Shown here piece by piece: positions 27,675-36,695 of a DNA stretch of 64,000 nucleotides (position 1 is the first letter of the stretch; each line of letters opens with the position of its first letter). The translations under genes were made by a program, and so were the position numbers. The notes under the pieces were generated by a model, which was not told the origin of the DNA, made no database searches, and saw nothing but the letters and a program-made list of their open reading frames with translations. Source of the DNA: an uncultured Algibacter sp. (lineage in GTDB: Bacteria; Bacteroidota; Bacteroidia; Flavobacteriales; Flavobacteriaceae); assembly GCF_947487575.1 (NCBI RefSeq), contig NZ_CANKXG010000008.1, positions 1-64,000 of the forward strand, read 5' to 3'.

Positions 27675-28160
27675 TTAACTGTTTTTACGAAGTTCTGTCA
27701 TTTTAATAGCAGCAATAGCGGCTTCAGTACCCTTATTACCATGCTTACCTCCAGAACGGTCAATACTTTGTTGCACATTATTATCAGTTAATACACAGAA
27801 AACTACAGGGGTTTCGTGCATTACATTTAAGTCTTTAATACCTTGTGCTACACCTTCGCAAACAAAATCAAAATGCTTAGTCTCCCCTTGAATTACACTA
27901 CCAATTGCAATAACAGCATCAACCATTTGTTCTTGCATTTTTTTGCAACCATAAATTAACTCAAAACTACCTGGCACATTCCAGCGTATAATATTATTCG
28001 GCAATGCACCATTTTCTATAAGTGCAGCATAAGCGCCTTGATACAAACCTTCTGTTATACTATCGTTCCACTCAGAAACAACAATCCCAAACCGAAATTT
28101 ACTCGCGTTTGGGATTGTTGCTTTATCGTAATCTGATAAATTTTTATTTGCCGTAGCCAT
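27675..28160 (-). CDS. ribH: 6,7-dimethyl-8-ribityllumazine synthase
   Basis: Penultimate step of riboflavin synthesis; forms icosahedral or pentameric assemblies in the cytosol. 161 residues. Motifs: SEWNDSITEGLYQGA (substrate binding), VPGSFEL, AIGSVIQGETKHFDFVC with the catalytic His, and VVFCVLTDNNVQQ. It sits 2 bases after the TPR gene. Confidence 0.95.
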   Translation of the reverse strand: MATANKNLSDYDKATIPNASKFRFGIVVSEWNDSITEGLYQGAYAALIENGALPNNIIRWNVPGSFELIYGCKKMQEQMVDAVIAIGSVIQGETKHFDFVCEGVAQGIKDLNVMHETPVVFCVLTDNNVQQSIDRSGGKHGNKGTEAAIAAIKMTELRKNS

Positions 28161-28162
28161 TT

Positions 28163-28933
28163 TTATTTGTTTGCTAAAACTTCCGCCTTACCAATAAACA
28201 CATCAACCTTTGTTGCCTCAGTAGAATTGGTATAATCGTTTTTTATTCTTTCAAAATATACTAATGCTTTATCAGCTTTCCCTAAACCTAAAGCAATTGT
28301 ACCTGCTTTAAATAAATACATTGGTGTTGTAAATGCGTTATCACGCATTTCGGCAGCTTGCTCATAATACCCCAAAGCATCTTCTACTTGATTTAATTGA
28401 ACAAATGCATCACCGATATTTCCTTTAGCTAAAGGTGCTAAAATCTCATCGCTACTTTTAAAATTACTTAAATGATCAATTGCATTTTTATAATCTTTTA
28501 ATCTTAAATAAGCCGTACCAGCATAGTAGCTTGCCAAATTAGCTGAAGGCGTACCACTGTATTCTTCAATAATATCTAACATTCCAAATTTGCCTTCACC
28601 TCCATTTAATGCCAAATTATACAACGAGTCTTTTGCTGCTCCGGTAACGGCTTGATCAAAATATTTTTGTGCTTGAAACATATCGTTCATAGCATTTTGT
28701 TGCTTTGGTTTTGCAACATATTCTTTATATGCTAAAGATCCTAAAACAACAGCTGCAACAAGACCAATTATGATAAAAATATATTTTTGATTTTTTGCTA
28801 CAAAGTCTTCTGTTTTAGAAGCTGTTTCATCAAGTGTATTAAAAACCTCTGCAGTTGTAGAACCTTCTTCAATATTCTGTTCTTTCTCTGCTTGTGTTTT
28901 TGGTTTATAACCTCTTTTCTTATAAGTTGCCAT
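28163..28933 (-). CDS. Membrane-anchored tetratricopeptide-repeat protein
   Basis: 256 residues from the ATG at 28933 (MATYKKRGYKPKTQAEKEQN), the characteristic start of this Bacteroidota family. One membrane helix near residues 45-65 (YIFIIIGLVAAVVLGSLAY) is followed by a periplasmic domain of TPR-like helices (LASYYAGTAYLRLKDYKNAI, ALGYYEQAAEMRDNAF, KADKALVYFERI). The layout resembles YfgM, a chaperone-network protein at the Sec translocon, but the equivalence is inference. A -7 box TATTTTTG lies on the minus strand at 28961-28968. Confidence 0.82.
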   Translation of the reverse strand: MATYKKRGYKPKTQAEKEQNIEEGSTTAEVFNTLDETASKTEDFVAKNQKYIFIIIGLVAAVVLGSLAYKEYVAKPKQQNAMNDMFQAQKYFDQAVTGAAKDSLYNLALNGGEGKFGMLDIIEEYSGTPSANLASYYAGTAYLRLKDYKNAIDHLSNFKSSDEILAPLAKGNIGDAFVQLNQVEDALGYYEQAAEMRDNAFTTPMYLFKAGTIALGLGKADKALVYFERIKNDYTNSTEATKVDVFIGKAEVLANK

Positions 28934-29072
28934 TGTATGCTTTCTAAAATTATTGTCGCGCAAAAATATAATTTTTCTTCATAACTAAAAGGGTATTTAT
29001 TTGATATTTTTCAATAATTTGCACTTCTTTTCAAGAGTTTAACCTAGAAAAGCTCTTAAAGTTGCTATTTGT

Positions 29073-30152
29073 ATGATTTTAAAATCGCTTTCTTTACTTA
29101 ATTATAAAAATTTCGATAGTAAATCGTTCATTTTCAACGAAAAAATAAATTGTATTGTTGGCAATAACGGTATTGGAAAAACAAATGTGCTTGATGCTAT
29201 TTACCATTTATCCTTCGGAAAAAGTTATTTTAACCCAGTTTCAACTCAAAATATTAAACACGAAGAAGACTTTTTTGTGATTAATGGCGATTATGATAAA
29301 AATGAAAAACTAGAAAAAGTAGCTATTAGTTTAAAACGTGGGCAAAAAAAAGTAATTAAACGCAACGGAAAAGCTTACGAAAAATTTAGTGAACATATTG
29401 GTTTTTTACCTCTTGTTATTATATCTCCTGCCGATAGAGATTTAATTATTGAAGGTAGTACTACACGGCGTAAATTTATTGATAGTGTAATTTCACAAAG
29501 CGATAAAAGCTACCTAAATCACTTGATTAATTACAATAAGGTGTTGGCACAGCGTAATGCTTTATTGAAATATTTTGCACTAAACCATACGTTTAACAAT
29601 GACACTCTTGAGGTTTATAATGAGCAACTTACAGATTATGGTACACAGATTTTTGAAAAACGCGCTGCTTTTTTAAAGGCTTTTATCCCCATTTTTAAAT
29701 TGCGATACAAGGCCATTAGTAATGGTAACGAATCTGTTGATTTGATTTATAACAGCCACTTATTTGATGATGATTTAAATACGCTTTTAAAAGCTTCGGT
29801 AAATAAAGATAAGGCTTTGCAATACACAAGTATTGGTATACATAAGGACGATTTGCATTTTAATATTAACAAGTATCCTATTAAAAAGTTTGGTAGTCAA
29901 GGGCAGCAAAAATCGTTTTTAATTGCTTTGAAATTGGCTCAGTTTGATTTTATTAAGACACAAAGCGGTGCAAACCCTATTTTACTTCTTGATGATATTT
30001 TTGATAAATTAGATGAACAACGTGTTGCACAAATTATAAAACTTGTTGATGATGAAAATTTTGGGCAATTGTTTATCAGTGACACTCATGCTGAACGCAC
30101 AGAACATGCTGTAAAACAGGTACATCAATCTTACGAAGTTTTTAGATTGTGA
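29073..30152 (+). CDS. recF: DNA replication and repair protein RecF
   Basis: 359-residue SMC-like ATPase loading RecA at gaps. N-terminal [19 protein letters not shown] then Walker [10 protein letters not shown] at about 30-38; the signature [19 protein letters not shown] and Walker [15 protein letters not shown] follow near the C terminus. It is divergent from the TPR gene and upstream of the DUF721 gene. Confidence 0.95.
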   Translation: MILKSLSLLNYKNFDSKSFIFNEKINCIVGNNGIGKTNVLDAIYHLSFGKSYFNPVSTQNIKHEEDFFVINGDYDKNEKLEKVAISLKRGQKKVIKRNGKAYEKFSEHIGFLPLVIISPADRDLIIEGSTTRRKFIDSVISQSDKSYLNHLINYNKVLAQRNALLKYFALNHTFNNDTLEVYNEQLTDYGTQIFEKRAAFLKAFIPIFKLRYKAISNGNESVDLIYNSHLFDDDLNTLLKASVNKDKALQYTSIGIHKDDLHFNINKYPIKKFGSQGQQKSFLIALKLAQFDFIKTQSGANPILLLDDIFDKLDEQRVAQIIKLVDDENFGQLFISDTHAERTEHAVKQVHQSYEVFRL

Positions 30153-30226
30153 GTTTTAAAAAAAAAGACAAGACATAGATAATTATGGTAATTTCTATGA
30201 CTTGAATTAATTAGCATTACTCAACC

Positions 30227-30524
30227 ACAAATTTGTAATATCGATTTAGTTTACCCTTGACTTTGTAAAAAATTTCAGCTACCTTCGTTTAACCTCGGAT
30301 ATAAAACATTAAAACGATTTCATATCCGTGGAACAGTTGGAGTGAATTCCTGCGTCATTCACTCCAACGTCCCCGCGAATAAGATTTGGAGCGACTGCCA
30401 AAAGGCACTCACACCAACAACGAATAAAATTCATTGAAACAAATCTTATTCGCGGGGACGTTAAACGAACTTTCCCAAAAACAAAATAAATTTCGATTTA
30501 AAAAAGATAAGATAACAAATTTGT
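30227..30524. repeat. Nested inverted-repeat element between recF and the DUF721 gene
   Basis: A block bounded by two copies of ACAAATTTGT (30227-30236 and 30515-30524). Inside it are a 12-bp inverted repeat GTTGGAGTGAAT/ATTCACTCCAAC (30336-30347, 30357-30368), a perfect 23-bp inverted repeat (30366-30388 and 30440-30462, core GTCCCCGCGAATAAG), TTCGTTTAAC/GTTAAACGAA (30284-30293, 30460-30469) and CGGATAT/ATATCCG (30296-30302, 30322-30328). No ORF of note. It looks like a MITE-like or structured element; no transposase is seen. Confidence 0.6.
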
Positions 30525-30526
30525 CC

Positions 30527-30642
30527 GCGTTAGGGCTAGTAGCACATAGGCCACAGTACAACAAAAGAAGCACAAAAATTGAAACCCTTCAACTCTGCTC
30601 AGGATAAACTCAAGCCCGACCCTTGTGGTAAGGCACAAATAA
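30527..30642 (+). repeat. Dispersed intergenic repeat, copy A (diverged)
   Basis: Begins GCGTTAGGG and ends GCCCGACCCTTGTGGTAAGGCACAAATAA-like (3' end diverged). The middle carries CTTCAACTCTGCTCAGGATAAACT-like sequence, itself similar to 63626-63645. Same end structure as copies B, C and D. Confidence 0.6.
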
Positions 30643-30690
30643 TTTAATACTTTTACAAAAAATTAATTTTCACCTAAGTTTTATTGTACC

Positions 30691-30987
30691 ATGGCAAAAC
30701 GTAATAACGAAAATTTGAGTATTAGTGATGCTTTGAAAGAGTTTGTGGAAACGAACAAATTGGAGAAAGGATTGGATAAGGTGAACGTTGCGGATGCCTG
30801 GGAAAAGCTTATGGGTAATGGGATTAACAACTATACAACTGCAGTAAGTTTAGAGCGTGAAACGCTGTATGTGCAGTTAAGTTCAAGCGTTTTGAGGGAA
30901 GAATTGAGCTACGGAAAGGAAAAGATTATTAATATGCTTAATGAAGAATTAGGTAAAGAAATTATTAAAAAACTGATTTTAAGATAA
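30691..30987 (+). CDS. DUF721 (DciA-like) protein
   Basis: 98 residues. N-terminal SISDALKEFVETNKLEKGLDKVNVADAWEKLMGNGI and the beta-rich part LERETLYVQLSSSVLREELSYGKEKIINMLNEEL match DUF721; in other bacteria DciA of this family helps load the replicative helicase DnaB. Its position after recF supports a replication or repair link. The Bacteroidota form is short, consisting of the conserved domain only. Confidence 0.85.
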   Translation: MAKRNNENLSISDALKEFVETNKLEKGLDKVNVADAWEKLMGNGINNYTTAVSLERETLYVQLSSSVLREELSYGKEKIINMLNEELGKEIIKKLILR

Positions 30988-31049
30988 TTAGATATTAGCT
31001 TTTATTATAAAAAATATAACAAAATATTAAAACGTATTACTTTTTACCT

Positions 31050-31057
31050 TACCTTTG
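31050..31057 (+). promoter_or_regulatory. -7 box of first cold-shock gene
   Basis: TACCTTTG matches TAnnTTTG, 28 bases before the ATG at 31086. No TTG -33 element seen. Confidence 0.4.
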
Positions 31058-31085
31058 GAACTTAATTTATTATAATACAAATACA

Positions 31086-31277
31086 ATGAGTAAAGGTACA
31101 GTAAAATTTTTCAATGATTCTAAAGGTTTTGGATTCATCGTTGAAGAAGACAACAACAAAGAACATTTCGTACACATTTCAGGATTAATCGATGAAATTC
31201 GTGAAGGTGATGTTGTAGAATTCGATCTTCAAGAAGGAAGAAAAGGATTAAACGCCGTAAACGTAAAAGTAGTCTAA
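31086..31277 (+). CDS. Cold-shock domain protein, copy 1
   Basis: 63-residue OB-fold RNA chaperone. RNP1 is KGFGFI and RNP2 is EHFVHIS, with the usual start MSKGTVKFFNDS. It binds single-stranded RNA/DNA and melts structure. A near-identical copy follows 108 bases downstream with its own start, and a strong terminator separates them. Confidence 0.94.
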   Translation: MSKGTVKFFNDSKGFGFIVEEDNNKEHFVHISGLIDEIREGDVVEFDLQEGRKGLNAVNVKVV

Positions 31278-31306
31278 CGATATACTATTTCACAATTACA
31301 ACTAAT

Positions 31307-31334
31307 AGCCTATCATTAATGATAGGCTTTTTTT
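31307..31334 (+). terminator. Terminator between the two cold-shock genes
   Basis: Perfect 22-base palindrome AGCCTATCATT/AATGATAGGCT followed by eight or so T. It ends the first csp transcript. Confidence 0.88.
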
Positions 31335-31384
31335 GTGGCACAGACTTTGCTTTACTATAACTATAATAATTAAAATTTAATACA

Positions 31385-31576
31385 ATGAGTAAAGGAACAG
31401 TAAAATTCTTCAACGATTCTAAAGGATTCGGGTTTATAACTGAAGAAGGTTCAAACACAGAACATTTTGTTCACATTTCTGGATTAATCGATGAAATTCG
31501 CGAGGGCGATATTGTTGAGTTTGATTTACAGGAAGGTAGAAAAGGCTTAAACGCCGTAAACGTAAAAGTAGTTTAG
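31385..31576 (+). CDS. Cold-shock domain protein, copy 2
   Basis: 63 residues, differing from copy 1 at about five positions (for example ITEEGSNTEH versus IVEEDNNKEH, and DIVEF versus DVVEF). Both RNP motifs are intact. Synonymous differences are many, so this is an old duplication kept under selection rather than a recent one. The pair could respond to different conditions; the intervening terminator implies a separate promoter, which I could not place with confidence. Confidence 0.93.
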   Translation: MSKGTVKFFNDSKGFGFITEEGSNTEHFVHISGLIDEIREGDIVEFDLQEGRKGLNAVNVKVV

Positions 31577-31662
31577 TAAAAAAACAATCTGAGATTTTTT
31601 ATCTTAGATGTTCAAATAAATTTGTCATTCCTGCGAAAGCGGGAAACTATACTTTTTAAAAC

Positions 31663-31694
31663 AAAAATCCCGCAACATAGTTGCGGGATTTTTT
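31663..31694. terminator. Bidirectional intrinsic terminator
   Basis: Stem AAAAATCCCGCAAC/GTTGCGGGATTTTT with a 3-base loop (ATA) and T/A runs on both sides; serves the second csp gene and possibly ndk on the other strand. Confidence 0.85.
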
Positions 31695-31774
31695 GTTTAC
31701 GCAAAATATAACTTATTTGTGTGTATAATGAATACCTACAAGGTTTTGAAAACCTAGTAGGATAAATCTATGAA

Positions 31775-32194
31775 TTAAAACTGCTCTCTTCCTGAGAAAT
31801 GGAATGCGCCTTCAATGGCTGCATTATCATCGCTATCACTTCCGTGTACTGCATTTTCGCTAATTGAATCTGCATACATCTTTCTAATAGTTCCCTGGGC
31901 AGCATCTGCAGGATTTGTAGCTCCTATTAAAGTTCTAAAATCTTCAACAGCATTATCTTTTTCTAAGATTGCTGCTACAATTGGTCCGCGTGTCATGTAT
32001 TCTACTAATTCTGGAAAAAACGGACGTTCTTTATGTATTGCATAAAATGTTTCTGCATCAGCAGTTGTCATTTGTGTTAATTTCATTGCTACAATTCTAA
32101 ACCCTGAAACTGCAATTTTTTCTAATATTACCCCAATGTGTCCTTTCTCAACAGCATCTGGCTTAAGCATTGTAAATGTTCTATTTGTTGCCAT
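31775..32194 (-). CDS. ndk: Nucleoside diphosphate kinase
   Basis: 139 residues from the ATG at 32194 ([21 protein letters not shown]). The phospho-accepting His is in [12 protein letters not shown], and [18 protein letters not shown] is the nucleotide-binding region. It balances NTP pools. The upstream in-frame ATG at 32245 lies in the promoter and is unlikely. A promoter on the minus strand (TTG at 32243-32245, 19-base spacer, TACTTTTG at 32216-32223) supports this start. Confidence 0.95.
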   Translation of the reverse strand: MATNRTFTMLKPDAVEKGHIGVILEKIAVSGFRIVAMKLTQMTTADAETFYAIHKERPFFPELVEYMTRGPIVAAILEKDNAVEDFRTLIGATNPADAAQGTIRKMYADSISENAVHGSDSDDNAAIEGAFHFSGREQF

Positions 32195-32215
32195 TATTTT
32201 TGTTTTATGTGGGTG

Positions 32216-32245
32216 CAAAAGTAATCTATTTCTATGGATTTGCAA
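32216..32245 (-). promoter_or_regulatory. ndk: Promoter of ndk
   Basis: Minus strand: TTG at 32245-32243, 19-base spacer, TACTTTTG at 32223-32216. Both elements and the spacing fit the Bacteroidota sigma-A consensus (TTG, then TAnnTTTG). Confidence 0.6.
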
Positions 32246-32281
32246 TAATTCTAATTCTAAAAAATTGTATCTTCGTCAGCT

Positions 32282-33301
32282 ATGAATAAACAAGACATTG
32301 CGAGCATAAAACAGCTTTTATCTAACAAAAAAAAGATAGTTATAGTACCACATAAAAACCCAGATGGTGATGCTATAGGTTCTACTTTAGGATTATTTCA
32401 TTATTTAATAAAAGGAAATCATGAGGTTAGTGTTATAACTCCTAATGATTACCCTAAGTTTTTAAAATGGATTCCTGGAAATGAAACTATTTTAAAATAT
32501 GATACACAAACTGATGTTTGTAAAGCTTTAATTGAAAAGGCAGATATTATTTTTACTCTAGATTTTAATGCGTTTCATAGAACTGGTAATATGGAAACTG
32601 TTTTAGAAAGCAGTAATGCCATTAAAATAATGATTGACCACCATCAAGCACCAGACAATTATGCAAAATACACTTTTAGTGATATTACAATGAGTTCTAC
32701 TTGTGAAATGGTATATCATTTTATTGATATGTTAGGTAACACAAAAATGATTGATAGTGATATTGCTACGTGTTTATATGTTGGTATTATGACAGATACT
32801 GGTTCTTTTAGGTTTCGATCAACAACAAGTAAAACCCATACAATCGTTTCAAAACTGATAGAACATGGAGCCAATAACAACGAAATACACAATAATATTT
32901 ACGACACTAATAGTTATGAGCGCTTACAACTACTAGGCTGTGCCTTAAGTAATTTAAGGATTATTCCAGAATCTAGAGCCGCATATATTACACTTACCCA
33001 AGATGAACTTCAGAAATACGATTACAAAAAAGGAGATACTGAAGGCGTTGTAAACTACGGATTGTCCTTGAATGGTGTTGTACTCGCAGCTATATTTATT
33101 GAAGACAGAAATGAGGGTATTATAAAAATCTCTTTACGATCAAAAGGCAACTTCTCAGTTAACGAAATGTCTAGAGCACATTTTGAAGGAGGCGGCCATA
33201 CCAACGCTGCCGGAGGCAAAAGCCACTTATCTCTAGAAAAAACAGTTGAAAAATTTATTAGTATATTACCTACTTATAACAAAGCCCTAAATAATGAATA
33301 A
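32282..33301 (+). CDS. DHH-family phosphoesterase, NrnA-like (nanoRNase / pAp phosphatase)
   Basis: 339 residues. DHH domain motifs: HKNPDGDAIGSTLG, TLDFNAFHRTG, DHHQAPDNYA and DTGSFRF; the DHHA1 domain ends with FEGGGHTNAAGGKSH. NrnA-type proteins degrade short RNAs to mononucleotides and dephosphorylate pAp; which dominates here is unknown. Its last 8 bases overlap the gldI start. Confidence 0.9.
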   Translation: MNKQDIASIKQLLSNKKKIVIVPHKNPDGDAIGSTLGLFHYLIKGNHEVSVITPNDYPKFLKWIPGNETILKYDTQTDVCKALIEKADIIFTLDFNAFHRTGNMETVLESSNAIKIMIDHHQAPDNYAKYTFSDITMSSTCEMVYHFIDMLGNTKMIDSDIATCLYVGIMTDTGSFRFRSTTSKTHTIVSKLIEHGANNNEIHNNIYDTNSYERLQLLGCALSNLRIIPESRAAYITLTQDELQKYDYKKGDTEGVVNYGLSLNGVVLAAIFIEDRNEGIIKISLRSKGNFSVNEMSRAHFEGGGHTNAAGGKSHLSLEKTVEKFISILPTYNKALNNE

Positions 33302-33836
33302 ACTACTTATCTTAGCCCTATTTTTGCTAGTTTTTGGCTGTAAAACCCCAGAAGCAAGACGCCCTGTTTCAGTAAAATCAGGTTCTTTCATTGATGCCTC
33401 TGTAGAGCGCAATAAAAAGCTTAACGCTAAAGAAAAAGCATCAATAGAGAAACTAATGAAACTACAAGAGCAAGATTATATAGCCTCTGAAAGTGGTTTT
33501 TGGTATTATTATAATAACAAAACATCTATAGACAGCTTAAAAACCCCTGCTTTTGGAGATATTATCAACTATAACTACAATATTAAATCTCTTAATGGGC
33601 ATATAATTTATTCTACTAAAGAATTAAAAACACAAAATTACACCATGGATAAAGAAGAGTTATTCACTGGGCTTCGTGAGGGTTTAAAGCTTATGAAATC
33701 TGGCGAAACTGTAACTTTTCTATTCCCTTCTCAAAAGGCTTACGGTTATTATGGTGATGAAAACAAAATTGGCAGAAACACACCTCTTATTTGCGAGGTT
33801 ACAATAAATTCTATTACCTTAAATCAAACACGCTAA
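33294..33836 (+). CDS. gldI: Gliding-motility lipoprotein GldI, FKBP-type peptidyl-prolyl isomerase
   Basis: 180 residues. Lipoprotein signal MNKLLILALFLLVFGC with the lipobox cysteine at 16. The FKBP domain starts near residue 85 and has GLREGLKLMKSGETVTFLFPSQKAYGYYG. GldI is known in Flavobacterium johnsoniae as required for gliding, probably by folding gliding or T9SS parts in the periplasm. It overlaps the nrnA-like gene and is one base from the next PPIase gene. Confidence 0.88.
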   Translation: MNKLLILALFLLVFGCKTPEARRPVSVKSGSFIDASVERNKKLNAKEKASIEKLMKLQEQDYIASESGFWYYYNNKTSIDSLKTPAFGDIINYNYNIKSLNGHIIYSTKELKTQNYTMDKEELFTGLREGLKLMKSGETVTFLFPSQKAYGYYGDENKIGRNTPLICEVTINSITLNQTR

Positions 33837-33837
33837 T

Positions 33838-34962
33838 ATGTTATCAAAGCCTATTTTAAAAATTGTATTATTAATTTTAGTAGTAAACTTATCATCTTGC
33901 AAAGTTCAATATCCCGAACTTGAAGATGGTTTATATGCCGAATTCATAACAAATAAGGGTGTTATGGTTGCTAAACTAGAGCAAGAAAAAGCTCCAATAA
34001 CAGTAGCAAACTTTGTATCGTTAGCAGAAGGAAATAATACTATGGTTAAAGAAGCCTTTAAAAATAAAAAATTCTTTGATGGTCTTATTTTTCACCGTGT
34101 TATAGATAAATTTATGATTCAAACAGGCGACCATTTAGGTACTGGACACGGCGATCCTGGTTATAAATTTAATAACGAGTTTCATCCAGATTTAAAACAC
34201 GACAAACCTGGCATTCTTTCAATGGCCAATTCTGGGCCCAATACCAATGGAAGTCAATTTTTTATAACCGAAGTACCTAAACCTCATCTAGATAATAAAT
34301 ACAATGTGTATGGTGCATTGGTAATAGGTCTAAATATTCAAGATTCCATTTCGAATGTAAAAACCGATAATAAAGACAAGCCGTTAAAAGATGTCACTAT
34401 TGAAGCCGTTAATATTATTCGAAAAGGTAAAACGGCAAAACAGTTTGACGCACCATCAGTTTTTGAAAATCATTTTATTGAAGCCGAACGACTTGAAAAA
34501 GAAAAAAAAGCTAAAGCTGCAGCCATATTAAAAGCTACGCAAGATAAATTTAAAAAGCAAAAAGAAAAGGCTATAAGTTTAGATTCTGGATTGCAATATT
34601 ATATTTCTGAAAAAGGAACTGGCAAAAACTTAAAGGAAACCTCTAAAGTTTTAACCCATTACACGGTTTACTTTGAAAACGGAAAACTACTTGAAACTAG
34701 CAGCTTAGAAGTTGCCGAAAGGCTTGATGCTGTTAACGAAAAACGTAAATCAGCTAATAGATATCAACCATTAACAGCAGATATAGGCCCAGACGCACAA
34801 ATGATTGCTGGATTTAAAGAAGGTCTTCAACAATTAAATATTGGAGATAAAGCCACTTTATTTATTCCTTATCATTTGGCTTATGGAGAAGCTGGAAGAC
34901 GAGGTATTCCTGCAAAATCAAATATTATTTTTGAAGTTGAAATATTAAAACTTCTTAAATAA
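33838..34962 (+). CDS. Dual-family peptidyl-prolyl isomerase: cyclophilin plus FKBP, lipoprotein
   Basis: 374 residues. A lipoprotein signal ends at LSSC. The cyclophilin domain (about 35-200) has FFDGLIFHRVIDKFMIQTGD, SMANSGPNTNGSQFFITE and HLDNKYNVYG. A charged helical linker (about 220-245) follows, then an FKBP domain with TSKVLTHYTVYFENGKLLETS and GFKEGLQQLNIGDKATLFIPYHLAYGEAGRRGIP. Two unrelated isomerase folds in one chain. It should act in the periplasm next to GldI. Confidence 0.92.
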   Translation: MLSKPILKIVLLILVVNLSSCKVQYPELEDGLYAEFITNKGVMVAKLEQEKAPITVANFVSLAEGNNTMVKEAFKNKKFFDGLIFHRVIDKFMIQTGDHLGTGHGDPGYKFNNEFHPDLKHDKPGILSMANSGPNTNGSQFFITEVPKPHLDNKYNVYGALVIGLNIQDSISNVKTDNKDKPLKDVTIEAVNIIRKGKTAKQFDAPSVFENHFIEAERLEKEKKAKAAAILKATQDKFKKQKEKAISLDSGLQYYISEKGTGKNLKETSKVLTHYTVYFENGKLLETSSLEVAERLDAVNEKRKSANRYQPLTADIGPDAQMIAGFKEGLQQLNIGDKATLFIPYHLAYGEAGRRGIPAKSNIIFEVEILKLLK

Positions 34963-35017
34963 ATTTTAACACTAAAGCTACTATAAACCTTTATATTTAC
35001 GCTGAAAAACAAAACCT

Positions 35018-35944
35018 ATGTACGCATTGAAATTTGATTGGAACCCAGTAACAGGAATAGATCTAGGATTTTTTAAGATTCACTTTTATAGTATGATGTG
35101 GGTGGTTGCCTTTATACTAGGTTGGTATATTATGAAGCGTATTTTTACTAAAGAGAAAGTGTCTTTAGATTATTTAGACCCGCTATTTATTTACACTGTT
35201 TTAGCAACTATGCTAGGTGCAAGGCTTGGTCATGTATTATTCTATCAATCGGAATTAATTAAAGAAGATTTTTTTAGTATTTTTTTACCATTCAGCTTTA
35301 AGAACGGATTTGAATTTACAGGTTTTCAAGGACTTGCAAGTCATGGCGCAGCTATTGGTATTATTATAGGCATGTATTTATACCGCCGAAAGTACAAGTA
35401 TAAATCTGTGCTTTGGATTTTAGATCGTGTTGTAATAACGGTAGCTTCTGGAGCTGTTTTTATTAGAATTGGTAATTTTATTAATTCAGAAATTATTGGT
35501 AAAATAACAGACTCTAATTTAGGTGTTCGTTTTATTCAAGACCAATATTACAAAAGTGAAATTGTACAACGTACAGGAATCAAAGATGTTCAAAAAGCAT
35601 ATAATGCAGTTACTGAAAATTCGCAATTTCAAAATTTATTAGATGTCGTTCCTTACAGACATCCATCACAACTTTACGAGTCGTTCTGCTATATTTTTGT
35701 GTTTTTAATTTTATGGTATTTCTATACAAAAACGATTAAAAAAGATCAATTAGGCTTTTTATTTGGACTGTTTTTAGTACTCCTATGGACTATCCGTTTC
35801 TTTATTGAGTTTACCAAAGAACCTCAAGGGGAAGAATATATTAATTGGTTTGGCTTAAACACTGGTCAATGGCTAAGTATTCCGTTTGTATTAATAGGAT
35901 TATATTTTATGTTTGTTTACAAATCAAAACATGCAACTAAGTAA
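35018..35944 (+). CDS. lgt: Prolipoprotein diacylglyceryl transferase
   Basis: 308-residue inner-membrane enzyme that attaches diacylglycerol to the lipobox cysteine. Seven or so helices; conserved LASHGAAIGIIIG, the signature RIGNFINSEIIG, and HPSQLYES near the C terminus. It follows three predicted or known lipoprotein-related genes (gldI, PPIase) and precedes another lipoprotein gene. Confidence 0.95.
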   Translation: MYALKFDWNPVTGIDLGFFKIHFYSMMWVVAFILGWYIMKRIFTKEKVSLDYLDPLFIYTVLATMLGARLGHVLFYQSELIKEDFFSIFLPFSFKNGFEFTGFQGLASHGAAIGIIIGMYLYRRKYKYKSVLWILDRVVITVASGAVFIRIGNFINSEIIGKITDSNLGVRFIQDQYYKSEIVQRTGIKDVQKAYNAVTENSQFQNLLDVVPYRHPSQLYESFCYIFVFLILWYFYTKTIKKDQLGFLFGLFLVLLWTIRFFIEFTKEPQGEEYINWFGLNTGQWLSIPFVLIGLYFMFVYKSKHATK

Positions 35945-35945
35945 A

Positions 35946-36419
35946 ATGCCTTTTAAACAATTTACAATATTATTTATCGCTTTTGTTTTAAGTCTATCTG
36001 CTTGTAAAGACAATAAGAAAATTATTAAGCAAACCGAGGTTACTTTTACTAAAGAAGGCGAGCTTACTATTTTTAAAGTTTCGGACTCTACAAAGGTTAC
36101 TTTAGATATTGAAATTGCTGATACAGATTTTGATATTCAAACTGGGTTGATGTATAGAAACTCTATGAAAAAACAACAAGGCATGCTCTTTGTTTTTGAT
36201 GATGAAACAGAGCGCTTCTTTTACATGAAAAACACTAAAATTCCATTAGACCTTATTTATATTAGCGCATCTAAAAGCATTGTTAGTTTCCAAAAGAATG
36301 CACAGCCTTTTGATGAATCTTCATTACCATCAAATGGGCCTGCTAAATACGTACTGGAAGTTAACGCTGGCTTAGTTGATACATGGGGGCTTTCAGTTGG
36401 AGATATTATTTCCTTTTAA
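35946..36419 (+). CDS. DUF192 lipoprotein
   Basis: 157 residues from the ATG at 35946, just after the lgt stop; signal ends LSLSACKDN. DUF192 motifs: QTGLMYRNSMKKQQGMLFVFDDE, FYMKNTKIPLDLIYIS and KYVLEVNAG. The family is widespread and without a settled function. Alternative ATGs at 35913 and 35931 overlap lgt and are less likely. Confidence 0.87.
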   Translation: MPFKQFTILFIAFVLSLSACKDNKKIIKQTEVTFTKEGELTIFKVSDSTKVTLDIEIADTDFDIQTGLMYRNSMKKQQGMLFVFDDETERFFYMKNTKIPLDLIYISASKSIVSFQKNAQPFDESSLPSNGPAKYVLEVNAGLVDTWGLSVGDIISF

Positions 36420-36471
36420 ATTATTCAAAATACTTTGTTTAATGCATAAACACGAAATCTATCAGGTAAGC

Positions 36472-36630
36472 GCGTTAGGGATTGAAACGACATCCTTTTT
36501 AAAAAACTTAATAAAACGAATTTAAGTGTTTACTAAAAACAAACAGATAGCCACGTCGCTCACTCCTAGCTATGACGTTTTAAAAAGATACAGTGGAAAG
36601 CCCGACCCTATATGGGTAACGCCCAAATAA
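36472..36630 (+). repeat. Dispersed intergenic repeat, copy B
   Basis: Starts GCGTTAGGGATTGAAACGAC and ends GCCCGACCCTATATGGGTAACGCCC-AAATAA (positions 36600-36630). The short terminal inverted repeat GCGTTA/TAACGC is present. The middle is not conserved with other copies apart from short patches. Lies between the DUF192 and secDF genes. Confidence 0.75.
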
Positions 36631-36637
36631 TTAAAAT

Positions 36638-36674
36638 AAAAAAGCCTATCAACATAAAACTGACAGGCTTTTTA
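36638..36674. terminator. Intrinsic terminator downstream of secDF
   Basis: Hairpin AAAAAGCCTaTCA / TGAcAGGCTTTTT with one mismatch and a 12-base loop, with T runs on both sides. Ends secDF on the minus strand and may also stop rightward transcripts. Confidence 0.75.
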
Positions 36675-36695
36675 CTTAGAAAATTTGAGTTAGTC

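Noticed and set aside
30366-30462. Plain intrinsic terminator of recF
   Set aside because: It is 214 bases after the recF stop, has 51 bases between its arms and no T run, so it does not look like a terminator.
31086-31576. Assembly duplication of the cold-shock gene
   Set aside because: The two copies differ at many third positions and have different flanks, so they are real paralogues.
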